DNA of 42,420 nucleotides from Rikenellaceae bacterium (GCA_015060105.1 SUZD01000016.1:1-42420); one strand, 5' to 3'; counted from the stretch's first letter, positions 8,110-18,438 are shown. The notes: generated by a model not told the origin, from the letters alone. A program made the numbers and translations.

Positions 8110-8742
8110 TTACAGAACTCGGATAATATTTATTCCGTCACGCAGTGGGAGTATCACATTCTCGACCCTCGCATCTTCGACAACCATACGATTAAATTCG
8201 AGTATTGCTTGGGTATGGCGGTCGTTTGACTTAATCTCCTCAACAACTTTACCCGACCACAAAACATTATCAGCCAAGATGACACTTCCGGAGTGGACAC
8301 AGCCACTCATCAACATTCGGTAGTACTCGGGGTACTCGCGTTTGTCACCGTCCATAAACACCAAATCGAACTCACCCAACGAAGGTACGATATCGAGCGC
8401 CGAGCCGATATGCAGGTGTACCTTTGAGCCATAGGGGCTACGCTCCAAGAACTCGGTAATAATAGGCTCCAACTCGTCTTCGATTTCGATTGTATGCAAC
8501 TCTGCATCATCGGCCAGTCCCGCAGCCATAGACAACGCAGAATATCCCGTAAAAGTACCTATTTCGAGCACTCGGCGGGGATTGAACATTCGCACCAATA
8601 TCTCCAAAAAGCGACCCTGCACCTGTCCCGACAACATTCGGGGTTGGATTACTCGTTGATGTGTGGCTCTATCCAATTCGGCAAGCAGAGGCTCTTCGGG
8701 CGAAGAGTTTTCGCGCAGATAGCGTTCCAAGTCGGCGTTCAT
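8110..8742 (-). CDS. SAM-dependent O-methyltransferase of the catechol/caffeoyl-CoA type
   Basis: A 210-aa class I methyltransferase. The SAM-binding motif I is VLEIGTFTGYSALSMA, the acidic metal-binding and catalytic loop is VFMDGDKREYPEYY, and LADNVLWSGKV follows; together these mark the family pfam Methyltransf_3 (cation-dependent O-methyltransferases). The substrate is unknown. The start at 8742 (MNADLERYL) leaves 1 bp after the M16 peptidase stop codon; an upstream frame to 8796 would overlap that gene by 50 bp. It is the last gene of the gltX-led run. Confidence 0.9.
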   Translation of the reverse strand: MNADLERYLRENSSPEEPLLAELDRATHQRVIQPRMLSGQVQGRFLEILVRMFNPRRVLEIGTFTGYSALSMAAGLADDAELHTIEIEDELEPIITEFLERSPYGSKVHLHIGSALDIVPSLGEFDLVFMDGDKREYPEYYRMLMSGCVHSGSVILADNVLWSGKVVEEIKSNDRHTQAILEFNRMVVEDARVENVILPLRDGINIIRVL

Positions 8743-8743
8743 A

Positions 8744-9961
8744 TTATTTATATATAAGTGTAGAAAAATTCGGAAAAATCTCGTTTGCGACCTCACATAG
8801 TTGGTCGGCTGTGATGGCGTTTATCTTACGATATATAACATCGCTGTCATCGACCGCATCAAACACCAGCATACTCTTGGCTGCTCCCAACATATTACCC
8901 TCGGGATTCTCCATCGAGATAGCAAATTGCCCCATATACTGTTTCTTTGCCATCGACAATTTGAGTGACGACAATTTATGGTCGCAGAGCTCTTTGAGTT
9001 GGTTTTGTACAAGTTCGATACAACGCTCCATTTTGTCGCGGTCGGAACTGAAATAGATGGTTGCCAAGCCCGAGTCCGAGATGGGATTATAGGAAGCCTC
9101 GACGGTATAAGACAGGCCATTGTGCTCTCTTAACAATATATTGAGCATCGAGTTTGCCGCAGGCCCTCCGAGCATATTGACAAGCAGGGCAAGAGGCAGA
9201 CGGCGGTCATCTTGCAGGTTATAGGCGCGACCACCCAGGATACAATGCGCCTGATGTGCCCCAGACTTATGAATACTCTTCTCGAAGCGGTCCACAGGTT
9301 CGGGAGCCACGCGCTCAAACCCACGCACACGGGGCTCAACATCGGCTAAATATTTTCGCAGATTACGCTCAACAACGGCTGTTGACATACCTCCTGTCGA
9401 AGCAAAAACCATCTGATCGGGAGTATAGGTACGATGTACAAAGTCACGCAACATTTGTGGTGAGATACGGCGAACGCTACGACTTGTACCAAGAATATTA
9501 CCCGCCAACGAGGAGCCAGCAAACAATTCTGCCTCGAATGTATCGAATATAGTTTCGGCAGGAATATCGCGATAAGTATTTATTTCATCGATTACAACCT
9601 CCTTCTCACGCTCAACCTCGCGGTCTGGAAAAGTCGAATTGAACACAATATCGGCAATGAGTTCTACGGCTTTGGGGAAGTCGCTTCGCAGAGTGGTGGC
9701 GTGTACCGTTGTATCCTCTTTGGTAGTAAAGGCATTCAACTCGCCACCCAGATTTTCCAAGCGGCAATTAACCTGATAGGCTTTGCGGCGCACCGTACCC
9801 TTAAACAATGTATGTTCGGTCAAGTGGGCTGCACCAAGCTCTCCGGGCAGTTCATCACGCGAGCCCGCATTAACCATAAGGCAACAATGCGCCACCTGTG
9901 AACGGGTACGGCGATGAATACAGCGAACGCCACTCGGCAATGTAAAAGTATCGAATTCCAT
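8744..9961 (-). CDS. M16 family zinc peptidase (processing-peptidase/PqqL-like)
   Basis: A 405-aa insulinase-family peptidase. The inverted zinc motif HxxEH is HLTEH at 46-50 and the distal Glu ligand is E126, exactly 76 residues later, as in active M16 members. At about 400 aa it is a one-module subunit like mitochondrial or bacterial processing peptidase, without a signal peptide. Its ATG overlaps the uvrA stop codon by one base (TAATG), suggesting translational coupling. The physiological substrate is not known for this subfamily. Confidence 0.93.
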   Translation of the reverse strand: MEFDTFTLPSGVRCIHRRTRSQVAHCCLMVNAGSRDELPGELGAAHLTEHTLFKGTVRRKAYQVNCRLENLGGELNAFTTKEDTTVHATTLRSDFPKAVELIADIVFNSTFPDREVEREKEVVIDEINTYRDIPAETIFDTFEAELFAGSSLAGNILGTSRSVRRISPQMLRDFVHRTYTPDQMVFASTGGMSTAVVERNLRKYLADVEPRVRGFERVAPEPVDRFEKSIHKSGAHQAHCILGGRAYNLQDDRRLPLALLVNMLGGPAANSMLNILLREHNGLSYTVEASYNPISDSGLATIYFSSDRDKMERCIELVQNQLKELCDHKLSSLKLSMAKKQYMGQFAISMENPEGNMLGAAKSMLVFDAVDDSDVIYRKINAITADQLCEVANEIFPNFSTLIYK

Positions 9962-12738
9962 TATCGTTTCATTAACGGTTTAAGGTATCGGGCAGTATAA
10001 CTCTCATCACATTCGGCAAGCTCGGCAGGCGTTCCCGCAAAAAGCAGGTTACCTCCCTTTTCGCCACCCTCGGGGCCGAGGTCTATTACCCAATCTGCGC
10101 ATTTCACCACGTCCATATTGTGTTCGACAACGACAACCGTATGTCCTTTGCGAATCAAGGCCGAAAATGCCTCCAAAAGTTTATCTATATCGTAGAAATG
10201 CAATCCTGTCGTGGGTTCGTCGAAGATAAACATTATATGTTCCGAGCTACTCTCTTTGAGTAGGAACGAGGCCAATTTTACACGCTGACTCTCGCCACCC
10301 GACAGAGTCGAAGAACTTTGTCCCAATTTGACATAACCCAAGCCCACTGCCTGCAATGCTTTCAATCTATCGACAATGCGTTTTGCCGTTGCATTTTGGT
10401 CCTCTCCGAAGAACGCCACCGCCTCATTGACGCTCATATCAAGCACATCGGAGATACTCTTATCGCGATATTTAACCTCCAACACCTCGTCCTTGAAGCG
10501 ATGACCGCCACACGACTGACAGGTCAATTCAACATCGGCCATAAACTGCATACCGACCTTTATAACTCCCTCGCCTTGACACTCCTCGCAACGACCGCCC
10601 GGGGTATTGAACGAGAAGTACGCGGGAGTCATACCCGTATGTTTGGCAAAAGGTTGGTCGGCAAACAACTTACGAATCTCGTCGTATGCTTTAATATAAG
10701 TTACGGGGTTGGAGCGGGTCGATTTACCGATAGGATTTTGATCGACCATCTCGACAGCCGACAGCATTTTGAAATCTCCTGCAAGCTCCTTAAACTCACC
10801 AGGATTGTCGCCCGTTTCATTCAATTCTCGGCGTAGTGCGGGGTACAAAACTCCCTTTACAAGCGAGGATTTTCCACTTCCACTGACACCCGTGACACAG
10901 GTCATAACACCTAGCGGAATACGGACATCAAAACCTTTCAAGTTATGTTCACGTACACCTCGGAGCAGGATACTATGGCTCCAACCTCGGGGGGCTATTT
11001 CGGGGCCTACCACACGGCGACCATTCAGATATTCGGCAGTAATACTCTCGGGGCATTGCAACAACTCTTCGAGTGTTCCATTGCAAACCACCTCGCCTCC
11101 AAAAGCACCAGCTTTCGGTCCCATATCTATTATTCGGTCGGCACTACGCATTATCTCTGCATCGTGTTCGACAACAATAACCGTATTACCCAAATCGCGC
11201 AGGCTCTTCAAAACCTTTATCAAGCGGTCGGTATCGCGCGGATGAAGGCCAATACTTGGCTCATCAAGGATATAGAGCGAGCCAACAAGGGTGCTTCCCA
11301 ACTGCTGACTCAAATTGATGCGTTGACTCTCGCCACCCGACAGCGTTGAAGACAAGCGGTCAAGAGTAAGATACTCCAAACCGACATCGCACAGGCAACG
11401 CAAACGGTTGCGTATTTCGACTATAATTCGTGCGGCTTTGGCAGTATCATACTCGTCTAGTTGCAGAGCGTCAAACCAAGCCGACAACTCACCCACACTC
11501 ATTGTCACAAGTTCCGTAATACCCTTACCACCCACCTTGACATAGGTAGCCTCACGACGCAGACGTCCACCTTCACATTCGGGGCAGAGTGTCTTGCCCG
11601 TAAAACGCGACAGCATCACTCTATACTGCACCTTATAGCGTTGGCTTTCGAGATATTTGAAAAACTCGTCAAGTCCGTGAAACCACTCATTGCCAGTCCA
11701 CAACAGGCGTTTCTCGGCGTGGGTCAATTTATAGAACGGGCGATGAATAGGAAATCCCGAATCTGCGGCCGAATCAATAAGTTGCTGACGCCACCACCCC
11801 ATTGTCTCTCCTCGCCAACACACAACGGCACCTTCAAACACCGATTTGGTCTTATCGGGCACAACAAGGTTTTCGTCGATACCTACGACACGGCCATAAC
11901 CCTCGCACACGGGGCAAGCTCCAATGGGATTATTAAAACTGAAAAGGTGTTCGGTTGGGGGTTCAAATCGGATACCATCCATTTCGTAACGCGACGAGAA
12001 CTCGCGCACTTCGGTCGAGATTATACGGCATATTCCGTCGCCATACGAAAAAGCCTTTGACACCGAGTCGCCCAAAGTCGTAATGCTATCGGCATCAAAC
12101 GACACTCTACGGCGGTCGATGACTACATTGATATTGTTTGTGGGGGTTGAATCGGTGACACGAGGCAAGAAGTCGTCGATAAACTCCACCTCGCCGTCAA
12201 TCTCCAATCGTTGAATACCATCTTTGAGCAAAAGGGTCAAACGCTCGATAAGTCCTTGTCCTGCGTGCAGATGCAGTGGGGCTGCCACAATAACCCTACT
12301 CCCCTCACCAAGCGACTGAATATACTCAACTACATCGTCCGTCGAATAGCACTTAACTTCGAGTCCCGAAACGGGCGAAAAGGTGTGTCCTACACGGGCA
12401 TAAAGCAGTTTTAGGTAATCGTATATCTCGGTAGTAGTACCTACTGTTGAGCGCGGATTACGGCTACTAACTTTCTGCTCGATTGCAATCGCAGGAGCTA
12501 TTCCGTCAATATAATCAACATCGGGCTTCTCCAAGCGACCCAAAAACTGACGAGCATAAGCAGACAGACTCTCCACATAGCGGCGACGGCCCTCGGCAAA
12601 GATAGTATCAAATGCCAATGTCGATTTACCACTACCCGACAAACCCGTAACTACAACCAACTGTTTGTGAGGAATGGTAACATCTATATTTTTCAGATTG
12701 TGGACTCTTGCGCCGCGTATTTCAATCTTATCTGCCAA
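9961..12738 (-). CDS. uvrA: UvrABC excinuclease subunit A, TTG start
   Basis: A 925-aa ABC-type ATPase that recognises DNA damage in nucleotide excision repair together with UvrB. It carries two nucleotide-binding domains: Walker A GLSGSGKST at 33-40 and a second GVSGSGKSS in the C-terminal half, each with an LSGGESQR signature. Zinc-binding Cys pairs are visible (CPVCEGYG, CPECEGG, CEECQGEG and CQSCGG). The start is TTG: an in-frame TAG stop lies directly before it (TAGTTG) and no ATG occurs before the first Walker motif. It follows pyrI by 8 bp and overlaps the M16 gene by one base. Confidence 0.97.
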   Translation of the reverse strand: MADKIEIRGARVHNLKNIDVTIPHKQLVVVTGLSGSGKSTLAFDTIFAEGRRRYVESLSAYARQFLGRLEKPDVDYIDGIAPAIAIEQKVSSRNPRSTVGTTTEIYDYLKLLYARVGHTFSPVSGLEVKCYSTDDVVEYIQSLGEGSRVIVAAPLHLHAGQGLIERLTLLLKDGIQRLEIDGEVEFIDDFLPRVTDSTPTNNINVVIDRRRVSFDADSITTLGDSVSKAFSYGDGICRIISTEVREFSSRYEMDGIRFEPPTEHLFSFNNPIGACPVCEGYGRVVGIDENLVVPDKTKSVFEGAVVCWRGETMGWWRQQLIDSAADSGFPIHRPFYKLTHAEKRLLWTGNEWFHGLDEFFKYLESQRYKVQYRVMLSRFTGKTLCPECEGGRLRREATYVKVGGKGITELVTMSVGELSAWFDALQLDEYDTAKAARIIVEIRNRLRCLCDVGLEYLTLDRLSSTLSGGESQRINLSQQLGSTLVGSLYILDEPSIGLHPRDTDRLIKVLKSLRDLGNTVIVVEHDAEIMRSADRIIDMGPKAGAFGGEVVCNGTLEELLQCPESITAEYLNGRRVVGPEIAPRGWSHSILLRGVREHNLKGFDVRIPLGVMTCVTGVSGSGKSSLVKGVLYPALRRELNETGDNPGEFKELAGDFKMLSAVEMVDQNPIGKSTRSNPVTYIKAYDEIRKLFADQPFAKHTGMTPAYFSFNTPGGRCEECQGEGVIKVGMQFMADVELTCQSCGGHRFKDEVLEVKYRDKSISDVLDMSVNEAVAFFGEDQNATAKRIVDRLKALQAVGLGYVKLGQSSSTLSGGESQRVKLASFLLKESSSEHIMFIFDEPTTGLHFYDIDKLLEAFSALIRKGHTVVVVEHNMDVVKCADWVIDLGPEGGEKGGNLLFAGTPAELAECDESYTARYLKPLMKR

Positions 12739-12746
12739 CTACTTAT

Positions 12747-13211
12747 CTATTTAATCTCGAATCGTTCGGTATGTTTCTCGCAATAGCGGCAACGAAGCGA
12801 CACTTTCTCGCCCTCGTGCAACACCGAGAATGCGGTTTCGACGGGTTGATGATTGGTAATACAAGCCGGATTGGCACACTTAACAAAGCCGCGCACCTCT
12901 TCGGGCAGGGTTACACAACGTTTATCGGTAACGCTATAATTACGAATAGTATTGACAATGGCATTGGGCGCAATGAGAGCTATCTTGTTAATCTCATCGG
13001 TTTCGAGGTAGCGGTCATTGATTTTGATAATCGCCTTGGTGCCCATACGTTTACTTTCGAGGTTAGCACCAAAAGTCATACGATGTTCGGCGTCATTATC
13101 CAAGTTCATAATGCGGATAATCTTGAACAGAGCCGATGCGGGGATATGGTCAATAACTGTTCCATTCTCGATGGCGCGAACAGCCATCACTGTATTATCT
13201 TGTTGTCCCAT
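12747..13211 (-). CDS. pyrI: Aspartate carbamoyltransferase regulatory subunit
   Basis: A 154-aa allosteric partner of PyrB in pyrimidine synthesis, binding nucleotide effectors. The C-terminal zinc site is complete: C112, C117, C141 and C144 (KCANPAC and CRYC). The N-terminal effector-binding region is recognisable (IENGTVIDHIP). Placed 12 bp after pyrB and 8 bp before uvrA. No attenuator is visible upstream of pyrB, unlike the enterobacterial pyrBI operon. Confidence 0.97.
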   Translation of the reverse strand: MGQQDNTVMAVRAIENGTVIDHIPASALFKIIRIMNLDNDAEHRMTFGANLESKRMGTKAIIKINDRYLETDEINKIALIAPNAIVNTIRNYSVTDKRCVTLPEEVRGFVKCANPACITNHQPVETAFSVLHEGEKVSLRCRYCEKHTERFEIK

Positions 13212-13223
13212 AATGTACTTTGT

Positions 13224-14135
13224 TTATTGTTTAACGCCCAAAAGGTAACTGATAATTGCCATACGGGTATATACTCCGTTCTCGGTTTGATTGAAATAGT
13301 ATGCATGAGGATTGGCATCGACCGATTGCTCTATCTCGCCGACACGGGGCAGCGGGTGGAGAATCTTCATAGTCGGTTTCACATTTTCGAGCATACTGTT
13401 TTTGAGCACATATACATTCTTCATACGCTCATACTCCATCGGGTCGTTGAAACGCTCCTTTTGAACACGAGTCATATATACAATATCTGCCTCGTTAATC
13501 GCTTCGTCAATCTCTTGCTTAACGGTATAGGCAATTCCGAGTTTATCGAGGAACATGGTATATTCGCGCGGCATTTGCAACTCGGGAGGCGACACAAAGG
13601 TAAATGTCGGATTGAAGTGCGACAATGCTTGCAACAACGAGTGAACGGTACGACCATACTTCAAATCGCCGACCATCATGATATTGATATTATCCAAGCG
13701 GCCTTGTGTTTTCTTTATCGAGAAGATGTCGAGAAGCGTTTGCGATGGGTGTTGATTGGCACCATCGCCGGCATTAACAATAGGCACCTTCGAAAACTCG
13801 CTCGCATAGCGGGGCGCGCCCTCCAAGCTGTGGCGCATAACAATCATATCGCAATAGTTCGATATAACCTGAATGGTATCGTGGAATGTTTCGCCCTTCG
13901 ACACACTCGTATTCGAAGCATCGGAAAATCCGATTACTCGCGCTCCAAGTCGATTCATCGCGCTCTCGAAACTCAAACGAGTACGGGTCGATGGTTCAAA
14001 AAACAACGAGGCTATGACACGACCTTGCAATAGCGGTTCATAGGGGTGTTCCTCGAAATAGGCTGCCAATTCGGTGATACGGATAATCTCCTCTTTGGTC
14101 AGGTCGGTAATTGAGATAAGACTTCGTTTACTCAT
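13224..14135 (-). CDS. pyrB: Aspartate carbamoyltransferase catalytic subunit
   Basis: A 303-aa enzyme that joins carbamoyl phosphate and aspartate to carbamoyl aspartate, the committed step of pyrimidine synthesis. The carbamoyl-phosphate loop FEPSTRTRLSF is at 46-56; HPSQTLLDIFS and the C-terminal HPLPRVGEI complete the site. Full length. It lies 6 bp after yigZ and 12 bp before pyrI on the same strand. Confidence 0.98.
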   Translation of the reverse strand: MSKRSLISITDLTKEEIIRITELAAYFEEHPYEPLLQGRVIASLFFEPSTRTRLSFESAMNRLGARVIGFSDASNTSVSKGETFHDTIQVISNYCDMIVMRHSLEGAPRYASEFSKVPIVNAGDGANQHPSQTLLDIFSIKKTQGRLDNINIMMVGDLKYGRTVHSLLQALSHFNPTFTFVSPPELQMPREYTMFLDKLGIAYTVKQEIDEAINEADIVYMTRVQKERFNDPMEYERMKNVYVLKNSMLENVKPTMKILHPLPRVGEIEQSVDANPHAYYFNQTENGVYTRMAIISYLLGVKQ

Positions 14136-14141
14136 ACTGGT

Positions 14142-14744
14142 TTATTTTGTAGTTACGGTTACTCCTTCGGTTTTCGACAACTTATCAATCAGTTGTTCGG
14201 CTCGGCTTTGGCGTATAGCCAGACGCATCGAGCATAGGTTATCAAACTCTTGCGACAGCACTTTGGGCGACATCTCCTTGACAATCTTCATCACACCATT
14301 CATCGCCACAAACGAGTATTGCACATCAACAACGGTATCGACCGTACGTTCAACTATTGTCGCAACGTCCAGCACATCGGAGGTGCTCTGTTTGTAGGCG
14401 GCAATAAGGCCCGAAACGCCCAACTTTGTTCCTCCGAAATAGCGCACCACGACAACCAGACAATCGGTTACTTCGCGCGAAAGCAGTTGGCCAAGTATTG
14501 GCTTTCCCGCCGTACTCGAAGGCTCGCCATCATCATTAGCCCGACTATGTTCACCACGAGGGCCAAGACGCCAAGCGTAGCAATGATGGGTGGCATCGTA
14601 ATATTTTTTGCGCAACTCGTCGAGGTGCTCTTTTATTTGTTCCTCGGAGGTGACATGATAGGCAAACGTCAGGAATTTGCTGCTCAACTGTTTGTAAATA
14701 CACTCGGCAGCACCCTCTATTGTCTTATACACGTCGTTCTCCAT
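14142..14744 (-). CDS. yigZ: YigZ/IMPACT family protein (UPF0029)
   Basis: A 200-aa member of the YigZ/IMPACT family, with the N-terminal UPF0029 domain (conserved HHCYAWRLG, DDGEPSSTAGKPIL and VVRYFGGTKLG) and a C-terminal ferredoxin-like domain (DUF1949 type). Bacterial members bind nucleic acids or ribosomes in structural studies; the cellular role is not settled. I start it at the ATG at 14744; a GTG two codons upstream would overlap the lepB stop. It sits between lepB and pyrB. Confidence 0.92.
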   Translation of the reverse strand: MENDVYKTIEGAAECIYKQLSSKFLTFAYHVTSEEQIKEHLDELRKKYYDATHHCYAWRLGPRGEHSRANDDGEPSSTAGKPILGQLLSREVTDCLVVVVRYFGGTKLGVSGLIAAYKQSTSDVLDVATIVERTVDTVVDVQYSFVAMNGVMKIVKEMSPKVLSQEFDNLCSMRLAIRQSRAEQLIDKLSKTEGVTVTTK

Positions 14745-14749
14745 CAGCA

Positions 14750-16111
14750 CTATTGGTCAAAACCTTTGAACATTCTACTCCAACGGATATTGTCGGGGAA
14801 GCTCTTATCGGGATCCAACGACAACCATACAAATCGCGGGTGTCCTACTATATGGTCCTCGGGTACGAATCCCCAAAAGCGAGAATCCGCAGAGTTGTGG
14901 CGGTTATCGCCCATCATAAAGTAGTAATCCATCTTAAAGGTATAGCTATCGGCTGGCTCGCCATTGATATATATCACATCGCCATCAACTTTCAACTCAT
15001 TCTGTTCATAGACGTCGATAATGCGCTCATACAGAGGTAGATTATCGGTTGTAAGTGCAACAGTAGCGCCTTTGGCGGGCACCCACAGCGGGCCAAACAC
15101 ATCTTCGGTCCAACGGAAATCGCCCGGGAAGAATACATAAGACTCCAAGCGGTCCACCCAACGCTCAACGCTCACAACATTACTACTGCTACGCAAAGCC
15201 TTGACATCGGAATCACGCAGATACAATAGATAGATATTATGCACACGGTCATAATCGACCATATCATAACTACTGATGTCGAGTCTATCGAACACCGATT
15301 TCGACAATGGCGACGAGGTCATAACCTGATAGAGATATTGACGCTCTTGGGGGTCATCAAACTCAACACCATTGACATAAAGCACTCCATCACGCACCTC
15401 AACGGTATCATTCGGGATACCTACGGCTCGTTTCACATAGTTCTCGCGGCGATCGACGGGGCGCGCCTCGATAGTATAATCTTGTGCCAATTTGCGACGG
15501 GCCGAAGCGCCATAACGGCGTTGATAATCTTTGAGAACATCGTAGTAGTTTGTCGCTTGTTGTTCGAGCAAAACCGTATCGCCTGTGGGATAGTTAAACA
15601 CCACAATATCGCCACGCTCAACACTGCGGCGACCTGCAATACGTTTATAGGGGTATTGCAAAGCCTCGCTATACGATTTACCTCCGGTAAATGGCATTGT
15701 ATTGTGTACCAACGGCATAGCAATAGGTGTATTGGGCATTTTGGGTCCATAAGTGATTTTACTCACATAGAGGTAGTCACCAACCATCATACTACCCTCC
15801 ATCGAAGGCGAGGGTATTTTATACATCTGAAAGACATAGATATGGATAATCGAAGCAACGGCAGCGGCCCAAACGATAGCCTCAACCCAACTCATTATCT
15901 CTTTCACTACTCTATTGTTTGCCTTCCACGATTTATAGTGGCTCCACACATAGCGATTAAACAATTTGCTGACGCACAAGTCAAAGATGACGGGGACACC
16001 CAGCAACCACCACAAATTGTCGGTCCACACAACAAACCACAACACATAAATTGTGGTCCAAAATGCGAAACGCACCCAACGATTAGTTATTATACTTTTC
16101 AATTTGCCCAT
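14750..16111 (-). CDS. lepB: Signal peptidase I
   Basis: A 453-aa inner-membrane protease that removes signal peptides from exported proteins. Hydrophobic stretches at about 13-50 and 74-95 anchor it. The catalytic serine is S103 in IPSPSMEGSM and the general-base lysine is K227 in VKRAVGIPND; box E is MGDNRHNSADSRFWG. The long separation between Ser and Lys and the total length reflect a large periplasmic insert, common in Bacteroidota. It lies 8 bp after dapB and 5 bp before yigZ. Confidence 0.97.
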   Translation of the reverse strand: MGKLKSIITNRWVRFAFWTTIYVLWFVVWTDNLWWLLGVPVIFDLCVSKLFNRYVWSHYKSWKANNRVVKEIMSWVEAIVWAAAVASIIHIYVFQMYKIPSPSMEGSMMVGDYLYVSKITYGPKMPNTPIAMPLVHNTMPFTGGKSYSEALQYPYKRIAGRRSVERGDIVVFNYPTGDTVLLEQQATNYYDVLKDYQRRYGASARRKLAQDYTIEARPVDRRENYVKRAVGIPNDTVEVRDGVLYVNGVEFDDPQERQYLYQVMTSSPLSKSVFDRLDISSYDMVDYDRVHNIYLLYLRDSDVKALRSSSNVVSVERWVDRLESYVFFPGDFRWTEDVFGPLWVPAKGATVALTTDNLPLYERIIDVYEQNELKVDGDVIYINGEPADSYTFKMDYYFMMGDNRHNSADSRFWGFVPEDHIVGHPRFVWLSLDPDKSFPDNIRWSRMFKGFDQ

Positions 16112-16119
16112 ATCAGCAG

Positions 16120-16848
16120 CTACTCGAACTTAAACAAATCGCTCATTGTAAAACAGCCTTTCTTGCCAACGATAAACTCGGCAGCAAGTACAGCGCCCAA
16201 TGCAAAGCCGGCACGGCTCTTGGCGTCGTGTGTAAGGGTAATCACATCGGCGTCGGACTCATAGCGAACGGTATGGATTCCGGGGACCTCGCCCTCGCGG
16301 AACGAAACGATAGGCAGGCTATCCTCGGCAACACTACCCTCGCCCTCAATCAAAGTCCAATTTTTAATGGTCGGGATTTCCGACAAGATACCCTCGGCCA
16401 AAGTGATAGCGGTACCGCTCGGAGCGTCCTTCTTGTGAATATGATGAGTCTCCTCCATCGACACCTTATAGCCACCGATAGTATTCATTATTTGGGCGAG
16501 TTTGCGGCTCAATGCGAACATCACATTAACGCCTACGCTATAATTTGACGAGTAGAAGAATGCGCCATTATTCGCTTCGCAAAGCTCTTTTGCCTCGGCC
16601 ATACGCTCGCCCCACGCAGTTGTACCACACACAACGGGGAGTCCCATTTCAAGACATTTACGAACATTGGCAAACGCTGCATCGGGAGCCGAAAACTCGA
16701 TTGCGACATCAATATCGGCACACTTCTCGGCGCACAAGTCCGAGGCGTTATCGATATCTATAATCAGCGCAACATCGTGTCCACGCTCTTTGAGGATACT
16801 CTCGATGATATGGCCCATTTTGCCATAACCTATAATTGCGACTCTCAT
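16120..16848 (-). CDS. dapB: 4-hydroxy-tetrahydrodipicolinate reductase
   Basis: A 242-aa NAD(P)H-dependent enzyme of the diaminopimelate/lysine pathway, needed for peptidoglycan. The dinucleotide loop is GYGKMG at 7-12; the catalytic and substrate-binding segment is EETHHIHKKDAPSGTA near 132-147 with the His pair at 135/136. It is slightly shorter than the enterobacterial enzyme (about 270), as usual for this phylum. It starts 3 bp after the gltX stop. Confidence 0.97.
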   Translation of the reverse strand: MRVAIIGYGKMGHIIESILKERGHDVALIIDIDNASDLCAEKCADIDVAIEFSAPDAAFANVRKCLEMGLPVVCGTTAWGERMAEAKELCEANNGAFFYSSNYSVGVNVMFALSRKLAQIMNTIGGYKVSMEETHHIHKKDAPSGTAITLAEGILSEIPTIKNWTLIEGEGSVAEDSLPIVSFREGEVPGIHTVRYESDADVITLTHDAKSRAGFALGAVLAAEFIVGKKGCFTMSDLFKFE

Positions 16849-16851
16849 ACC

Positions 16852-18387
16852 CTACTCTCCTCCCATTCCAAGTTGTGCAACAGCGGTGTCGATACGCTTC
16901 AACACTTCGTCTTTGCCGACAAGGGCCAACACATCGAACATTCCGGGGCCTTTACAAGCACCCACAACGCTCAAACGCAGAGTATTGATAATTTGGCCGG
17001 CCGAATAGCCCGTACTCTCAATCCATTGATGAAGTGCAGCATCGGTATTCTCAATCGAGAAGTCCTCAATCGAGGCCAACAGTTCACGCACCTCCAATAA
17101 TTTAGCGGGATTCTCGCCCTTCCAATATTTCTTAACGCCTTTGGCATCGTACTCGGTAGGAGCAACAAAGAAGTAATTGGAGAGTTCCCAGAAGTCAGCA
17201 GGGAATGTCGAACGCTCTTTGATATGACCGCCAATAGTTGCTGCAAGCTCATCGCTACACTCGATACCGTGCTCCTTCAAAATGGGTTTCAGCAGTGCGC
17301 CAATCTCCTCATTCGATTTGCGGTGCATATATTGTCCATTAAACCAATGCGCCTTCTCGGGTTGGAAACGAGCACCCGATTTACTTACACGCTCCAACGA
17401 GAACGCCTCAATCAGCTCGTCCATCGAGAACAGCTCTTGCTCGGTGCCGGGGTTCCAGCCAAGCAGAGCCAACATATTGATAAATGCCTCGGGGAAATAT
17501 CCGTCCTCGCGATAGCCGCGTGACACCTCGCCATCGGGAGCAACCCAACGCAACGGGAATACGGGAAAACCGAATTTATCGCCATCGCGTTTGCTCAATT
17601 TGCCCTGTCCTGTCGGTTTCAACAGCAACGGAAGGTGACCAAACTCGGGCATAGTATCACTCCAACCAAGCGCACGATACAACAAGTAGTGCAACGGCAA
17701 CGAAGGCAACCACTCCTCGCCACGAATAACGTGCGAAATCTCCATCAAGTGGTCATCAACAATATTTGCCAAGTGGTAGGTAGGAAGGCTGTCTGCCGAT
17801 TTATAAAGCACCTTATCGTCAAGAGTCGAGGTATTGATAGTCACATTTCCACGAATCATATCGTGCATCTCGACACTCTCGTTCTCGGGCATTTTGAAAC
17901 GGATAACATATTGGTCGCCACGAGCAATTCTCTCCTCAACCTCCTCGGCCGACAAACGAAGCGAAGTTGCCAACTGTGTACGAACTGCGTGGTTATAAGC
18001 AAAGATTTCGCCTTTGGCCTCCATCTCGGCGCGAAGAGCATTCAACTCCTCGGGGGTATCAAATGCATAGTAAGCATTACCGCTCTCGACAAGTTGCAAG
18101 GCGTATTTCTTATAGATTGCCTTACGTTCGCTTTGGCGATACGGAGCGTGGGGGCCTCCCTCACGGATACCCTCATCAATCTTGATACCGCACCATTCGA
18201 GCGACTCCATAATATACTCCTCGGCTCCGGGCACAAATCGTTGTGAGTCGGTATCCTCGATACGAAGAATAAATTTACCACCTTTCTGACGAGCAAAAAG
18301 GTAGTTATAAAGCGCAGTGCGAACACCGCCAATATGCAATGCTCCGGTAGGACTTGGAGCGAAACGAACTCTGACTTCTCTGGTCAT
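16852..18387 (-). CDS. gltX: Glutamyl-tRNA synthetase
   Basis: A 511-aa class I synthetase that charges tRNA-Glu. HIGH motif: HIGG within [12 protein letters not shown] at 10-21; KMSKS equivalent: KLSKR at 263-267. Full length, including the helical anticodon-binding domain. It is the first gene of the nine-gene minus-strand run ending at 8110, in which gaps are 12 bp or less. A -7 box (TATCTTTG) lies at 18439-18446, giving a leader of about 45 nt. Confidence 0.97.
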   Translation of the reverse strand: MTREVRVRFAPSPTGALHIGGVRTALYNYLFARQKGGKFILRIEDTDSQRFVPGAEEYIMESLEWCGIKIDEGIREGGPHAPYRQSERKAIYKKYALQLVESGNAYYAFDTPEELNALRAEMEAKGEIFAYNHAVRTQLATSLRLSAEEVEERIARGDQYVIRFKMPENESVEMHDMIRGNVTINTSTLDDKVLYKSADSLPTYHLANIVDDHLMEISHVIRGEEWLPSLPLHYLLYRALGWSDTMPEFGHLPLLLKPTGQGKLSKRDGDKFGFPVFPLRWVAPDGEVSRGYREDGYFPEAFINMLALLGWNPGTEQELFSMDELIEAFSLERVSKSGARFQPEKAHWFNGQYMHRKSNEEIGALLKPILKEHGIECSDELAATIGGHIKERSTFPADFWELSNYFFVAPTEYDAKGVKKYWKGENPAKLLEVRELLASIEDFSIENTDAALHQWIESTGYSAGQIINTLRLSVVGACKGPGMFDVLALVGKDEVLKRIDTAVAQLGMGGE

Positions 18388-18438
18388 ACTATTACGATTC
18401 TATATTTGAAATTTTACTTATTTTCTTGGTTATCCCTA

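Noticed and set aside
14745-14750. GTG start for yigZ
   Set aside because: It overlaps the lepB stop codon; the ATG at 14744 gives a normal N-terminus and a 5-bp gap.
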